The notes: generated by a model from the sequence alone, not told the origin. A DNA stretch of 61,719 nucleotides from Cristatella mucedo (GCA_009760855.2 WPIO01000387.1:1-61719); one strand, 5' to 3'; counted from the stretch's first letter, positions 35,801 to 50,800 are shown. Made by a program: numbers and translations.

Positions 35801-38800
35801 CCCCAGTGTGGACGCTTAGATGCAGATTAAAAGAGGCCAGATTTTGACTAGATCAAGTTAATGCATAAGTAGCGTCACCAAAATGCAAATGCAGCACCGG
35901 GATTGGCTCATTCATCTGCTTTGTACTGCCTGCTTTTTCTGCAGTGGGAGTTAAGGGCCTTTATGGCCCTGCAAAGGTTGGTAATTGTCTTGGGTTAGCA
36001 GTCACTTCCACCAACATGCTGATCGGAAGAGTCTGACATACTCAGGATCAAGACTTGAGTAGGAAGAGGGTTGCAAAGCCAGCTTGCCCTCTCAGTTTCT
36101 TGCTGTGCAGTCTCTGGCCTTTTGCTGAAACTGCTCAAGGCACAAGCTCAATGTGACCACGACCAGTGACCACGAAGTGGTTTTTGTGGCTTTCCCAATC
36201 AGCTCGTGAAGAATATGTATTTTAAAACTGGAACACGATCAGTAGGGAAAATATGCTGATGGCTTCCCATCCACCAGCTTCGTGTGGTTACCGGGTGTTT
36301 CCTAGACATGTTGGCAAGACACACGTGTAGACATGTTGGCAGACTCGTATACTAGGTGGCTGAATTAATTAGCCGATCTTTGCGTATGACTTCACTATCA
36401 GGCTTTGAGAGCAGTTCTAGAAACTGGTTGGGCTGGTGCCTTTGGCGTGCTGCTTCGAGTCGCTTCTCATAAGGGACTGGAAGTCTGCTTTCTTTTATAT
36501 TCCGCTTTAAAGAAGACTCTTACAGCTGCACGCTCTTGGCATATGCTTTTCATGCTGTATTTCTAGAGAGAAATTATCCTTTTTATGATGTTCCAAAGAG
36601 GCAGCTCTCTTTAAACAGGTCACCGGAGGCTTCCGGTCGGCATGCTGAAGACACGGAGCCTCTTCAAGCTATCCCAAAATGGGTTGTAACAATTTTTCTA
36701 GTAGCCCATTTTGTCAGGGTGCCAGGACAAGTGACATCAGGACTAATCTCACGATGTATGCGACCGATTTTTGTATAAGTGGGAATAATTTAGATGGCCA
36801 GGTAGTGGACCGTTGGTATGCTGCCCCAGCCTTTTTAACTCCAGATGCCGAAATGAGAGTACCAATTTCAATGTAGGTGCTTCTAAAGAAACGTCCGCAG
36901 TTTGCACTTTCGGCATGGAGGTTCCGGTCCTCCTCAAATAGAGAATGACAATTTTGGTTTGAGTGGCTAAAGGGCCTTCTATATGCAATTTCAGAGCCAG
37001 TTTCTAATAGAGGGGTACACATTTTTTATTTACAGATGTTAATCTATTTTTTGTGCAGACTGGAGATGTGTACCGGCACATTAAAAACTTTGAAGTCTAT
37101 CTCTTTAAAGGCGGCTACTAGGCTAGTTAAAGCTATAAATGCATTCCCTTTTACACCCATCACTGCTATCGTTCGGTGGTGGTCCGTCGGTTTAAAGCAC
37201 TCTTTAGAATCCTTTGCCTTCGAAATTGCTTTTAGCCTTACTTTAAAATGAACTCAGCAGCCTGCTAATCTGGCACCGTCGAATGTTGCCTATCGATCGT
37301 AGCATTCAGCCACGGTGCACTCAATTTACTCTAGTCGGGCGTAGGAGTGTGGCTAACATGACAATAATAACATCCACAGAGTCCTGTTGAAGATGAATTG
37401 TTTTTTTTTTATAAAAATTTGTGGGGAATACTGTGGGCCTTGCCACGCTGTGGTGGTTATTTCCTTGACTGAAGCATAGGCTGATGACCACACTCCTGCA
37501 GTGACCGGTTAGGGCCATTTGAGGTCAGGTTTATGAACCCTGAAACATATATTCAGGTGTGAAGGCCTGAAGCGACTGCCGATGACGCTCATCCTTCGGT
37601 GCAGCATCCTGCTTGCAATTCAGGAAAAAACCAAACTGGTCGTGCAGGCTGTTGTAAGCATTCGATTAGGCTCTTTGCGATGTGTTGTGTTGCACGGCAT
37701 CTAGTGTCAGATCTAAACAGATTTCGTTAAACCACATCGTCCTTGGGCAATCTGTGCCAGCTGTGTATATGACCACAAATTAGGCTTCAGACTTGTCAGG
37801 GAATGGGGTACGAGTCAGTTGAACTGCAAGTCTGACTTGGCAAATCTCTCTCTTGTTCTCTCCACTTTCATCTCTTCAATCTGTATGTGTTTCACTTTCT
37901 TGTTGTCCGTGTTTTTTCTTGTTTCCTCTTCTCATTTTTCTTGTGTCCTCTTTGTGTCAGTTCACTTCTCTTCATTACACTTCTCCTACCCCCTAATCTG
38001 CTGTCTCCCTTGTTGCCACTTTCCACCTTGCTCAGCTCTTTTAGTCATTTGTAAAACCGTGATCTGCATAGCTACTGTCGATAACCGTATTCCTAGCTGC
38101 CGAATTATGGATCCCTGGTTGGTGCTGCCGGCTGTTTCGGCATTGCAACGCTGCCGTCTTACCCTTAGATGGTGCAGGCGACGGCCAGCAAGACAAGACT
38201 GGGCACGAAGAAGAATCGAGCACAGGTAGCCGAGGTGGTGCTCATACCTGGGGCAGAGGTCGAGGTCGAGGCCGAGGCAGTCGAGGTGGTCATTATCGCG
38301 ACCAGGTTCCCCATCACAGACACCTCAACGGTAACTCTGCCGGCCTCTCGGCATGTCAGCTGCTTTGCCTGCATTCGCATACTTAGCTGCCTGGCTGGCA
38401 TCAGCGTAGCTTGAGCCGAGCGCTTGCAGCTTGTATTAGCTATCTCTGCGCGTGGAGAGAGGGAGAGAAGCACTGCATTTCTTGGTTATAAAAACCGCCG
38501 ACGAGACGCCATACACTTGGCTAGCTTCAGCTAGTGCTGCGCTGCTCGAGTTTGTAGCTGCTGCTGCTGCTTTAGCTGAGCGGCAAGGTGCTCTGGGCAC
38601 TTGGAGCAATTTAATGTTTCAGATATGTATTCGTAATTAGTTACTTTTTGCTCTTCGTTATTTGCCCTTCAAGTTCTGATTGTTTGGTTCGCTTCCTGTT
38701 ATGCTGTCGCATCGTCAGATATTGGTCATTTTTTTGAAGGTGATGAGTTCGTTCCAGTCGCTGAAGCCACTTACCCGGATCCTAGCAGTGGCACGGTATA

Positions 38801-41799
38801 TTTCGGCACGGCGTTTCCTGGCCTGACCATAGATGAACTAAAAGCCCAAGTTCTCCTGCAAATGTAAGCAACCCTTACCTTGCCTTTTCACTGATCTCTT
38901 GGTCCACGTTGTCGGTGCATTCAGCTCTCGGGCTAGGCCCGTCTTGGCCGATTGGTGGCTTCCTTCCTCTCTTTGCATCGTTTGGCCAAACGTTGGATGC
39001 ATGCCCCTCTCTGCGTCCTGTTACTAAGGGTGTATGCAAGTACTTACCATCTCTTTAGACATGCATCTATAATCTTATCAAAGTTGCGCGAGCAACTTGG
39101 CCTAGGTTAAATCGTTTTCTAGCGTGCTTTAATGTCTTAATGGCTTTAATGTCGACCACTCTTATCAGTCAATGTGGAGTAAGAAGAAAGAAGACTAAAT
39201 CTGTTTCTAGGCTCTTTGCACATGCTGGAAATGAAGTGTGTGAATTGATAGGTTCCGTCTAACGTTGGCTATTTCAGCATGCATAAGCAAACAAACGACA
39301 ATTCACATTCGTGGAGCAAAGGCTGCGAGGAGCAGGTTGGTGTTAGCTTTTTCGAATGTCGAGCTAGGAGATGACTTGTTGTTAGTTGATAGTAAGTTAA
39401 GCGTAATAATATTGTGAAGACATGTCGTACAGGGGAATCTGTTTCTTGGCATTTTCTTAAAAGGAAGCATGTTCACTGGTTAGTGATATGCTTGATGTCA
39501 ACGTGCATAGGCATATCAAGTGCACAGTCTTTGGGAGCATATGAACTGACACAACAGCATCCAAGGGAGTTTATGTAAAAGTCTGAAATGGTGAAATGAA
39601 TAGTGATATCAGGCCAACTAATGGTAATGTCAAGTTTCTTAGGCTCGGCTTAAACGAGAAGGCAAACAAAGTATAATTTCCAACCTCTCAGAAGAACCGT
39701 AGCAGCTATAGGGGCAAGAGCCCATAATTAGCTATTCTATTTCACTGGCCTGCTGCCCTGATATCTGAAATAGTACGATTTGCCACCGCTGATTTGTTTT
39801 TGCTAGCATTGCTTTCAGAGAATGATAGTAACGATACAATTGTAATTTGCCCTTAATCTACTAAATCTATTACTAAGCACACTTTACATTTGCTGTAAAG
39901 GAATCGTGTCAGTATGGTTGGTGGTGACATGTAATGTCAGCACGCATAAACACGCAAAGGACCATTTACTATGTATGACCCAGCAAATGTAGTGAGGAAA
40001 ACTGTTTTTTGCTTCAGTTTAAATGTGATCAGGGACGTCATTACTTCAGTCAAGAGTAAGTTCCAGGCTTTGGTATCATGCAAACTAATGGCATTGTCTC
40101 CAAAGGATTTTAGGATGGTTTGAGGCACAGCTAAATGATTTCAGTCAGAAGAGCAGGTGATCCTATGCCTAACATGATTAAGGAATAGTTGTGATAGGTT
40201 GGTGGGAGCTAGAAAATTAAGGGACCTAGAAGTGAATGACAGACCTCGAAGTCAAAGCGCTGTTTGATGGGGAGCTAGTGCAGGTCGGCGAGAAGTGGTG
40301 ATGTGGCAAGTGCAGCACTCACGACAGGCAAGCCTGGTTGCTGAGTTTCTCGCCAACTGTGAGAGCCTTATTGCAGTGGCCGGAATACTTGCAAGTATTG
40401 AGTTACGCAATGCTAGACGATGATGTCATGAGTGCATGATACAACTCGGATTAACTATTTCTGTCTAAGCAGGCAAGATTTTTTGCAATGTTACGTACGT
40501 GAAAGTAGGCAGACTTGAATGTAGAGATGGTGTACCAGCTTTGCTTTTAGGAAGCCTGCTTTATGAAAATGAAAGAAGAGAACGCCATTACCAGAATACC
40601 AAGCTGAGTTTCAGTTTGCGCCTGTGACAAGGCAGGATATTATGCAGAAAGCACATACCTATGTAGCTTAGCTTAAGAACACGAGTGTTGTGTCTTGTTT
40701 ATAGGAATTATAAAGTGCATTTCTAGCAGAGATATCTGAAGGATTTGTGTACAGCCCCTCATTACAGAGGTTGCAATCATCATGGTTAATCTAGCTGAAC
40801 AGGCTGTTGGTCATGCATATCAGTTTTTTCTAGTCGAGCAGCTGCTGCCACATTGCGTTTATTCCTGTAGTATCGTGGTCAACTTCTGATATGACCACTG
40901 CCGAATTGTCGTTTAGTGAGTATTACTGCAGCCAAGAAAACCTCAAAAAGGATTTCTACTTGCGCCGGAGAATGAATGCCGACGGCTGGATTCCTTTGAG
41001 CATAATTGCTAGTTTCCGTCGAGTGCAAGCCCTTACTGAGGATCTCAATCTGATTATACGGGTAACATTCACATGAGCGTGCATGACTTTTCTGTGTATT
41101 GCTTGGTTTGTGGCGACTGGGCTTGTGCCTAGCAGTTACAATAACTACAGAATCCTACCCTGCCACCCCATTCCTCCTGTATGGTTAATATGCTGCTCTT
41201 TCTTTATTGGCACTTTATCTTGTGACTGGCAGGCTTAGCGATTAAAAAGCAACTCTACTTTTGCAGTACTTTGACTGTCACCAAGCTGCTGGTTGCTACT
41301 CTCAAACTGCTGTCTAACCTGCTCCAAATCGAGCTGTAAATATGTAGGTCCAGTTGTTAGACCTAGCAATCCTTCACTGTCAACCCATCAGTGCTAGCCT
41401 AGCGGGTTACATAAACAGAATCTTGCCGAGCTCGGAGGTGTAAGTTCCGGTAATCTATAGGATGCCCTGCAATCCCTGTTCGGGGAAAAAGTGGAACTGC
41501 TCGTTATTCTATGTTTGCCCAATTGCCAAGGGCAGCTAGATCGACTCCTGTGCTGTACTTGCAAGCTTTATGTCGTACATGGCTCAACTGTCCATTGTGA
41601 GTCACTTACCTAATGCTCGATGCACTCTCCCTGTTCCATTAGCAAAGGTGGATCTGCCGTTCGAAATTTTTTGCTGCTAGGAGGATTTTGCTCATTGTTG
41701 GCCTACAATATTTTGAGCCATACAATTTTTCCGAAGCATACAACAAACATGACTTCTAAGTGACTCAGTGAACGTGCTTTCCGAGAATGCAGCCTTTGG

Positions 41800-41833
<34 letters not shown>

Positions 41834-44800
41834 CACTTGATAAAGCGCCGTCAGAGAACTTAATCTCTTTCTAGGCGCTTTACATTTGCTGCAAAGGGAA
41901 ATGCAATTGAATGATAAGTAAAATCATGCTTGAAAAACAAGCAAAATGAATAATATGGTTAGGGGTGGCATGCACAGGGTCAGCATGCAAATGTGGCTAG
42001 TGGCAGCATGCACAGTGTCAGCACGGGTTTATTAGGATTGAGTCACACGTCAGCTGTGGCTAGTTCAGATGACTGCGATAGAGCCTCTCTAAGATACTTG
42101 GGAGTATGTATGTTGAAAATCCATTTCTCCCGACTGCTTTTTTGGCCTTTCTTGTCATTTTCTCACCGAAATATACAGTGCCAGGGCTACTTCTAGTGCC
42201 GTGTAAGGGCAGTTTTTTTATTTACTTTGCCTATAAGTAAAACGGGGGGGGGGTAAAGAATGATCGTAGAAGTTTTTGTGGGAATAAGTGTATGTTTGGC
42301 GAATGCCTAGGAAAGGCTGGGTATAGCCGTTAATGACCATGTGATTAATCCGAAACAATGATCCTAACCCTATGCAGGTGCATGTGCATTTTGCTCCAAA
42401 AATTGACAGTAATACAAGGCTTGCATTTTAAGGCCTTTGAGTTAATGCTTGGTATCTAGTTAAACGTACTCACGATATGCTTAGTTGTATAGTGCATACA
42501 AGCGAATTGCATCTGCAATCATGGCTGCCTTTATTTGTCAAACACCTCCCTACCATAAGAACCAATTTGTGGTGGTCTATGTGGCATTTTTGGTGTTAAC
42601 AATGCCACGAGATCGTTCTCCACACAGGTATTTGCAAACCTGCTCGTACCTTAAAGAAATTGTGGAAAACTCCAAGGTTACTTTCATTCAGCTCATCCTA
42701 ATATCCACTGACCTAGCTTCATAATCCTGTCTTGCAGCAAATCTTGCAGTTCTTTCTCAGCGAGGCAGTCTGTTATGTGAGGTAATATGCATTTCAAACT
42801 AGCTATTATTAATTATATTACCGAGTAAGTTATTTAACATTGTATAAAATTATTGTAACATGACTTTATCGCACTATTTTTTGAGTTTCTCGAGGGTTCC
42901 GTGAGCTTTAAAAGCACGACGTGCCCCTCCCTCTTCAGTATGTTGCTGCTGTTGATTTTGGTCGACAGTCTAGCTTTTGTGGCTGCGGTGCCCGAATTTG
43001 TGTCTCGATATGTTTTGGAATGTAAGGAATCAAGCCTTGGAAGGCCGTATGGGTCAGCCTAAAAACTTTAAATTTTATCCATTGATCGACAGGAAACCAT
43101 CCAAGCTTAGTGGTGGCAGTGCCAGAATTTGTATATCGATGTGCTTTGGAACTTAAGAATTCTGTCAGCCAAAATTTGAAAATTAATGTATCTGCGGGAT
43201 AATGACCCAAAGCACTTAACGAATTGAGTCTGAAAATAGTTTTGTGACTCGTCCGTTACTGTTGTGGACTGGCCCACCCAGTCTCCCGCTTGAAACACCC
43301 ATAGGGCATTCAAAGAGTTCGTTTTATCTAAAATGTGTGATTCATTTGTGTAGCTCACTAAGATAACCTGCCAAGCCGAGTGGCTTTTTTCTTTACAATA
43401 GTTATCCATATATTCTGAGCAAGACCCAGGTCGTTTACTTGAGTCGTGCAATGGGCGATCCTGTAATCAGGTGAAAATTGTTTTCTCTTTTAATCCCGAT
43501 TTATCGATTAGCACTTAACTTTTTTGAGCGTTTTATGAGCGAGCCATAACAAGGCGATACTAATTTGGGCTGTAATCGCATGATTATTTGTGCTAGGAAC
43601 AAGCAACCCAATTGTAAGCTGAAACGCTCTGAAAAAACCCGAGGAATCCTACTTTCATTTTATCTTGTCGGTAACAATGCTTTGTGCTCTTTGTTCCAGA
43701 TTAATTGCTGTTGTATTTTGATACATTCAAACTTTTGGCGTTTTTTCGATGAAATTTTAATTTGGCCATTCACATTTGGATTCTTTCGGGCTCTCTTATT
43801 CCATTAGGCAGGACCACGTAGCAAGTCAACAATTGCTTCTGTGTAACTACTCTTGGTAGTTTCTCTAAACATGGTAGTTGCTTGCTATTTATTTTGTTCA
43901 AATGAAATATACTTTTATACTATGATAGTGCATTTTGCCATTTGTATTTATGTTTATGTCAGCTCTGTTTCCATTGGTTTGCAGCATCTAGTGAATCAGT
44001 AGTGACTTCAAGTTGTGGGACGTACAAAGATACTTCAAATTATATTGATTTGCAGTTTTGTTTTCAATTTTCCACTTAAGCCATGAAAGTGGATTGTGCC
44101 ATCTGCATTTTGATATGCTGTTTGCATTTCGACCTGCCCTGGCCCCCATCGACATATATAGAAAGTCAATTTTTTTTCACTTACTTTTTGGTCCCTATAT
44201 GGCTTGCCCTAGCCGACCTCTCCAAACTTGTTCCCAATCAGGCTTTGCATCATACCACCCGCTCTTCTCATTTAGCCGTGTCTCTAACCTCAAATCCTTT
44301 TGAAACCGTGCCCTTAGTTTGCATGCTCCCAAAGCCCGGGACTCAGTACTGACTGGGGGCACGACACCACCCTGAAATATCAATATTTGAAATGAAGTTA
44401 GAAAACCTGTACAGTAGTAACCTGTACTTCACCTTAATCTTGCAGCACTTAGTAAATCAATGTTAATTGTTCTTTATGTGCTTATACATGCTGACACTGT
44501 GCATGTTATCACTAAGTAATAGACGTGCTTCTCATACGGCATGTGTAAAGTGCCTAGAAAGATAATTAGTCGTCTTGGTGTCCTATGCAATCGTCTTATT
44601 ATCACTGTTAATATTACCGAGTCTGCTGAGCAAGGTGTAAGCTGTTTACGAAAGGAAGATATTGTGTAACCCTTGGTTGGAGGAAGGCTGTGTCAACTCG
44701 TGGCACAAGTTAGACTTAATTATATCAACGAATTTGTCTTAAGCTTCTCGTGGTGGAGCAAACCCTCTGCTCCGAATGGCTGAAATTCTGACCTTTTCTT

Positions 44801-47800
44801 GTTACACTGAAGTTGCACGCATCTGCTTTGCAATTTTGTTTGGAGCATGGCAAACATGCTCCCCATCTATGCTTCGCAAGCAGTCGAGCTGCCATGGGCC
44901 GTGCACCGTCTTGTCACCTGTTGGGCATTCTATGCGTTCTGTAACAAGTGCATTTCCGGCTGGCTCTGTCTGTCGGCAGTATGAAGTGGTGACAGGCGTG
45001 TCTCTTGTCATTTCAGTCGTTGCAAGGCAGCACGGTGGTGGAGCTGAGCAGTGACCGCATCAAAGTGCGACCCCTCCAAGATCCGAAGCAGTGGCCGCTC
45101 CCAGAGGATCTCTCCCCACATACGTTCAATCCGGACGTGCCCGAATTTGTGCCCGGCGGCTCGGTCACTGCTCTAGGTTGGTCACCGGTCAGGCGATGCG
45201 AGCCGGTTGGCCTGGTCACCCTGCTTGCAGCTATTGATTAGACTGACGTTCCGATTGCTGTTGAGTGCCCCACTGGGGCTTTGCTAAAGCATCACGAGGG
45301 CTGTTGACTGCAGTGCGGTTTGCCCTCGATGCTTCAGGTACTATTAGATACTTTAGGTAGATTGACATAATCCGGGTCAATGCTGTGAGCCGTGGTGGCA
45401 CACTAGGTAAGGCGGTTGCTTTCGCGACCTCGGTCCCGAGATCGTGGGTTCGAATACTGCAGTGGGCGATTCTTTATCGCCACTGCAAGCGGTGGTGATA
45501 GCCGTAAAGGCTCTTCTGTCGCTATACAAAAAGAGGCTGTTTAATCAGCTAGGATTTATTTATTTATTATTAATGTTTGAATGCTATCTTGGCGATGCCC
45601 ATAAGCCACCAAAGCCATACAAATTATATGGTGAACAGTCAGCATCAATAGTAAGCCATATACTGTTTAGAAAAGGCTGATAGTTTAATAAGAGTGGAAG
45701 GAAATTGTTAGAGGCCAGGTGTGCTATAATTGTGCCTTTAATATTGATGCTTTACAGACGGTACCTGCAAAACAAGTGAGTCTCTTAGTAAATCTGACCC
45801 TGTATGAGCAAGGTGTATATCTAGTATCTATATTCCATCAGTCAATAAATAATACACTAGGCGTGATATACTAAACCACGTAAGTTCTTTAGTTGGTGTA
45901 GACGTGATGTCATAAAACTGCAAATTTCCAAGACAATGTCGAGAGACCGAATCGAACCAGATGGATTGCCACATCTAAAATATGCAAACTAATCGTTCTT
46001 GGTATTAATGCTAACTTATCGCCTGCAAATGTCACCAGCCCCCAAAATCAACTCAGTTAAAAATCCAATAAAATCCAGCCACTAGTCATGCGACATGCTA
46101 CCTGCTCTATAATAATAATAATAATAATAATGCACTTGATAAAGTGCCCTCAGAGAACTCAATCTTTTTCTAGGCGTTTTACATTTGCTGCAAAGGGAAA
46201 TGCAATTGAATGGTAAGTAATATAATGCTTGATAAACAGCATGAATAGCATGGTTAGGGGTGACATGCACATGGTCAGCATGCAAATGTGGTTAGTGGCA
46301 GCATGCACAGTGTCAGCACGCATAAGCACATCAAGGACGAATCACAGGGACCCGCTAAATGCTGTCCTAAATAGGTGTGTTTTTAAGTTCCTTTTAAATG
46401 TGGTCAAGTCAGGGGATGTTCTGACGCAAGTCGGGAGAGAATTCCAGGATTTGGGAGCATATGAACTAAACGCACGGTCTCCAAAGGATTTGAGGTTTGT
46501 ACGAGGTATTTCTAGACTGTTGGATTCCGAAAAGCGGGTGGTGCGATGCTTGGCCTGGCAGGGGAGTTCTCTCCTGGTGCTTATTTATATACACATGCTT
46601 ATAAATACGAGGGTCGATGATCTAGAATGTTTTCACCTCATTTAGCAGTCTGTGATTCCTGATTTAATAGTATTTTTGGACAAACTAGCATACATTTTCA
46701 GGTTTATCCATAAAATTCGTCAAGTATTAATTCACTTTGCTTTAGGTTCGGGGGTATTTACTTGAGCTATGTGCATGATAACATGGCTTTTTACCAGTAA
46801 GTAATAAAGCAAAATTGTAATCATGAATAATTGCCAAGCCTCCTGTGAATCTTCAGTTTGGTTCAATGTGACTTCACGGATTACAATCACGTTCTTGCAT
46901 GCATTTGTTCACATGACCTCAGCAGCAAGATACAACCATATCTGTGGTCCCACGGAAACGTTAAATGAATCAGCTTGAAGCTTGGTATTGTTGCATTGCA
47001 TTCTGAGACTGAATGCAGTGCGTCATGATCTTACCCCCTTTTGCCTTCGGTGCCCGGCAGGCATGCTAGCTGTAGAAGAGTCAGCGAGCTCATCCTTTGT
47101 TGAAACGGCCAAGTCATCGCAGGCAGTGTCCGAAGAGGACGAGTGGCAGGAAGTGAAAAGAAAAAATGCAGCTGCTGGTCATGGACCACGGAAAGACAAG
47201 CTACCACAGGTGAGCTGTGCCTTGCAATTCGTGCCTGCAGCTGATATAGCTCACCTAACACTGGCATCACGTTTCTTTGCTTGTCTGTTTTAAGACGTCC
47301 TCAACAGCCACCGAACTGTACAGCGAAGAATTGGCATCGCACGAAGATGAAGATTACTTGCAAAAGGATGGGCGTGGCAACTCGTTTAGTCATCGGCTGT
47401 ATGTTTCCACTGCCTTCGTCCTGGCGCTTGGCATAAGCACACCATTGCTGCTTCGGTATCTTGTATTTCATTGCCTGTGCACAATGTTACCTTACCACAA
47501 GCATTTAGAGCTACTACTGACATTTGCAGGTATACTCTTGCTGCTCTTTCATGCTGTAGATCGTCTGATGGTATCGATAGCAGTGAGATAGATGATGCCT
47601 GTATTGACAGAATACTTATTGTGACAGAAACTTTGCGCCCGGGGCTGTGCCGTGTATCTTGCAAGAAGCACCCACAGGGCGACAAGCACTCGGGTGATGG
47701 CCACAATGAACATTGGGAGCGAGCCAAGATGTCGGCCGAGATGACACAGGTCATCGAAGACGGCTTATATTACTACGAGGAAGACTTAAGTTGCAGCCTC

Positions 47801-50800
47801 CCGACCGTGAGTCTGGCATAGAATGACATAAATGCTTATCTGTGCCGTTTTGCATTGCCTCTTGTGGTGAAGTTTGTGCTTGCTTGCTGCAGAGAGTGAA
47901 TGGGAATATGAAAGAGAAATCTTACGGCTCTCTTGTCTCTTTTTTCTTGTCCAGTGTTGTTATATATGGCAGAGTACATAGTTTCATTTCTTCAAGCATT
48001 CTACCTGTTGGGTGGCCCATTGTGTTAAGGAGCAAAGGTATCTCTTGATGCAGAGAGTAAATTTTGCATAGGTAGTGGGATCTTGTAGACAGGCTGCAGT
48101 CAAAGCAACAGCTCTAAATCAGATAAAAAAAATTAAAATAAAACCATCTAGTGCATGGGAGCAAATTCCTTCAAGTAATTCTCCTTTTTTATGTTGTGCT
48201 AGCCCGTGTTTCAGCCATGATCAAGTCCTTGAACGAGATCAGAAATATAATTCATTTCATTTATAAAGCGCTCTAAGAGAACTTAATCTCTATTAGGACG
48301 CTTCACATATGCCACGGGGCTCGAGCCCACACCCTCGGTCAGATTTTGATCGGGGACAGCACCTTAACCACTTAGCCAAACTAGCTCGGCGAAATGCAGT
48401 ATACCCCACAAGTTTTGAAACGGAAGCCTAATAAAACTGCCACATTTTATTTTGGGAAGAAGGCATGTGAGCAACTAAGTTCTTGTGTTTCATATGTTAT
48501 TACAGTCAGTGACTGTTCATCTGTTGACCCATCAGGTGGCATTCCGGATATATGCAACTACTAGCATGTGACTGCAAGCACTTGGGTAATGGTTGGGTTT
48601 AATAATAATAATAATTCACTTGATAAAGCGCCCTCAGAGAACTCAATCTCTCTCTAGGCACTTTACATTTGCTGTAAAGTGAAATGCATTTGAATGGTAA
48701 GTAAAATCATGCTTGAAGAACAGACGAAATGAATAATATGGTTAGGGGTGACATGCACAGGGTCAGCATGCAAATGTGGTAAGTGGCAGCATGCACTGTG
48801 TGTCAGCACGCATAAGCACATCAGGGACGAATCACAGGGACCCACTAAATGCTGTCCTAAATAGGGTTTACAGCTTTTAGCCTATCTGTAATTGGAATTA
48901 TATGTTAGTGTATGTACTTGACCTTTTTTTTAATTGGTTTTGGGGCTGATACTTAATGTTCTTGGGCTCTTTTGAACGGGCTTCTCATACTGACTTCATA
49001 CCTGTTCACTGGAAACATTCGTCATTCTGTTCTACCCAGTCTGTTAGGAAATTAAATGTCGCTATTTTATTATTTTTGGTAAGAGATTATGCACGGCAGA
49101 AAAAGAGTGGGTTATGTGACAATGCTTAAAGAATTTTAAACATTGAGCATATTTGCTTGTGTGCTGACTTATGGTAGGTCTAAGTAACTTGTAACACCGT
49201 TCAAGGAAGAACCTATTGGCTCTTTATGTCATCAGTATTATAAGTAGCTGGCATTTCACGACTTGATTCCTAATTCCAAAGCAGGCAATTCCTTAATGCC
49301 GACTAGAAGCAGGAGTGATACCAAGGCTCTTCTGCTGCTATCCAAGTTACGCAGTTGAATCAGCTGACTTCTCACTTCGCATTGCTTGCATTTGGTAAAG
49401 TCTTACGGTGTTGAGTCGTATGCAATGGGAGCTGCTGCAATGAAGGAAACTGTAATTGACGAAAGTAATTAGCTTGATCGTTTGTTTGCTGTCGTCTTTG
49501 AGAAACCAGCTTTGTCTATGTTTTAATGGTTTTTTGTGTGGCCGGAAATGTCTCTTAAAAAAATATTGACGAGCTCTGATCATCTGCTATAGACCCAGAC
49601 TGATCATCGCACAATTGGCATGATTACTAAGGAAGAGTTTAATCGTATAGTCTGCTCCTCTTCCATGGATCAGAGTGATGCAGCTGCCAGCCCTCCACCA
49701 CCACCTCCAGTTGTGGCAAGTGCATGTTTGTCTGCAGCCAAACCTTGTAAGTATGACGAAGCTCTGAGCATGTCTTGAAACATCGTTTTTATAAGCGACC
49801 GGTCCCTTTTGCTTGCCGGCTTTCAAGCAAACGAACTTGATGCATTATATAGCTGTTCCTAATTTACCACATTGCAGCTATTGTTTTCTCGTTTTTGTCA
49901 TTTGTAACAGAGCATAGGCTGTGTTTGTTCTAGATTACTGCATGTTAATTTATGCCTTTTCAATCAAGCTGTTGTTTGTATTTGGTTCGTCGATCAATTA
50001 TTCTGTCACACAGCAAAGTTAAATGCTTCTTGTTTCTGGTTAGTTGGCACTTTACCCCTCCCCGCAAGCAGGTAAAGCATGCCGCTGTCCTCCGGGGATC
50101 GAGCAGCTATGCAAGTAGTAGGGAGGTATTCAGCGTATTGGTAGGGAATAGTTTGATGTGGCACATGGTCCTTCCAGCGGCTGCAGTCTTCTTCGACCTG
50201 GGCTCGCCTTTGGCGCATTGCAGTGCATTTCCAAGGACGAGATCGGCAGCTGCTTACGTCTGCTCTGAACGTTCTCTGTTTGCTAGCTGGAAAGCAACCA
50301 ACCAAAGGACAACGATTCTTCCCTGTGCTAAAAGAAAGCAGTGCTCAAGCGATGCCGCAGGTATGCGCTTAGCATGCAGGTCATCTGTTATGCTCTTTGT
50401 TGCATTCCTGAGTATAGGATGTGATTGTGTGTACAGCCTAGTTGTTTTATCGGTACTGTATCGCTGAGCTGATCATGATGTAGTAAACAGTATGTCAGTC
50501 TGTTGATAAAGATACAGGGATAAAGAATTAAGTGGATGGGCCTGGAATGACTAGTCAAGATCTGATATCGTGTGCCATGGAAACGAGTTGTTGTCAGAGC
50601 GATGGAATTAACCCCGAAGTGATGTCATTGCTTGATAGGAAGTGATGTCACAAGCAATTGTCAAGCAGCCTGTAGGATAAACATTTCATAATGCATGGAT
50701 AAACATCCGTTATGGTCAGAGGCAGAAAACCCGTGAATGCACCTTAGCAAGCAATGTCCTCAGAGAAATGGTCAGTCCATTGACCCTGGCTCGCCATCCC

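Noticed and set aside
37819-38229. 136-codon + frame rich in Ser, Phe and Cys
   Set aside because: It comes from a pyrimidine-rich intron stretch and overlaps LARP1 exon 6 in a different frame.
45384-45570. Possible tRNA genes at the GGTTCGANTCC sites (also 52.7 and 55.6 kb)
   Set aside because: B boxes are good, but the same 3' body follows in each copy and no acceptor stem or clean cloverleaf forms. These are tRNA-derived SINEs.
46229-46645. 138-codon + frame
   Set aside because: It is the reverse-strand shadow of an antisense L2-A copy. The same peptide appears at each such copy.
50042-50070. Possible LARP1 microexon encoding FGTLPLPAS
   Set aside because: It resembles the LFGAPEP block, but exon 13 joins exon 14 in phase without it, and its end phase does not match exon 14.
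49952-50467. 171-codon + frame overlapping exon 14
   Set aside because: The LARP1-matching frame (QRFFPVLKE) is a different one and is bounded by proper splice sites.
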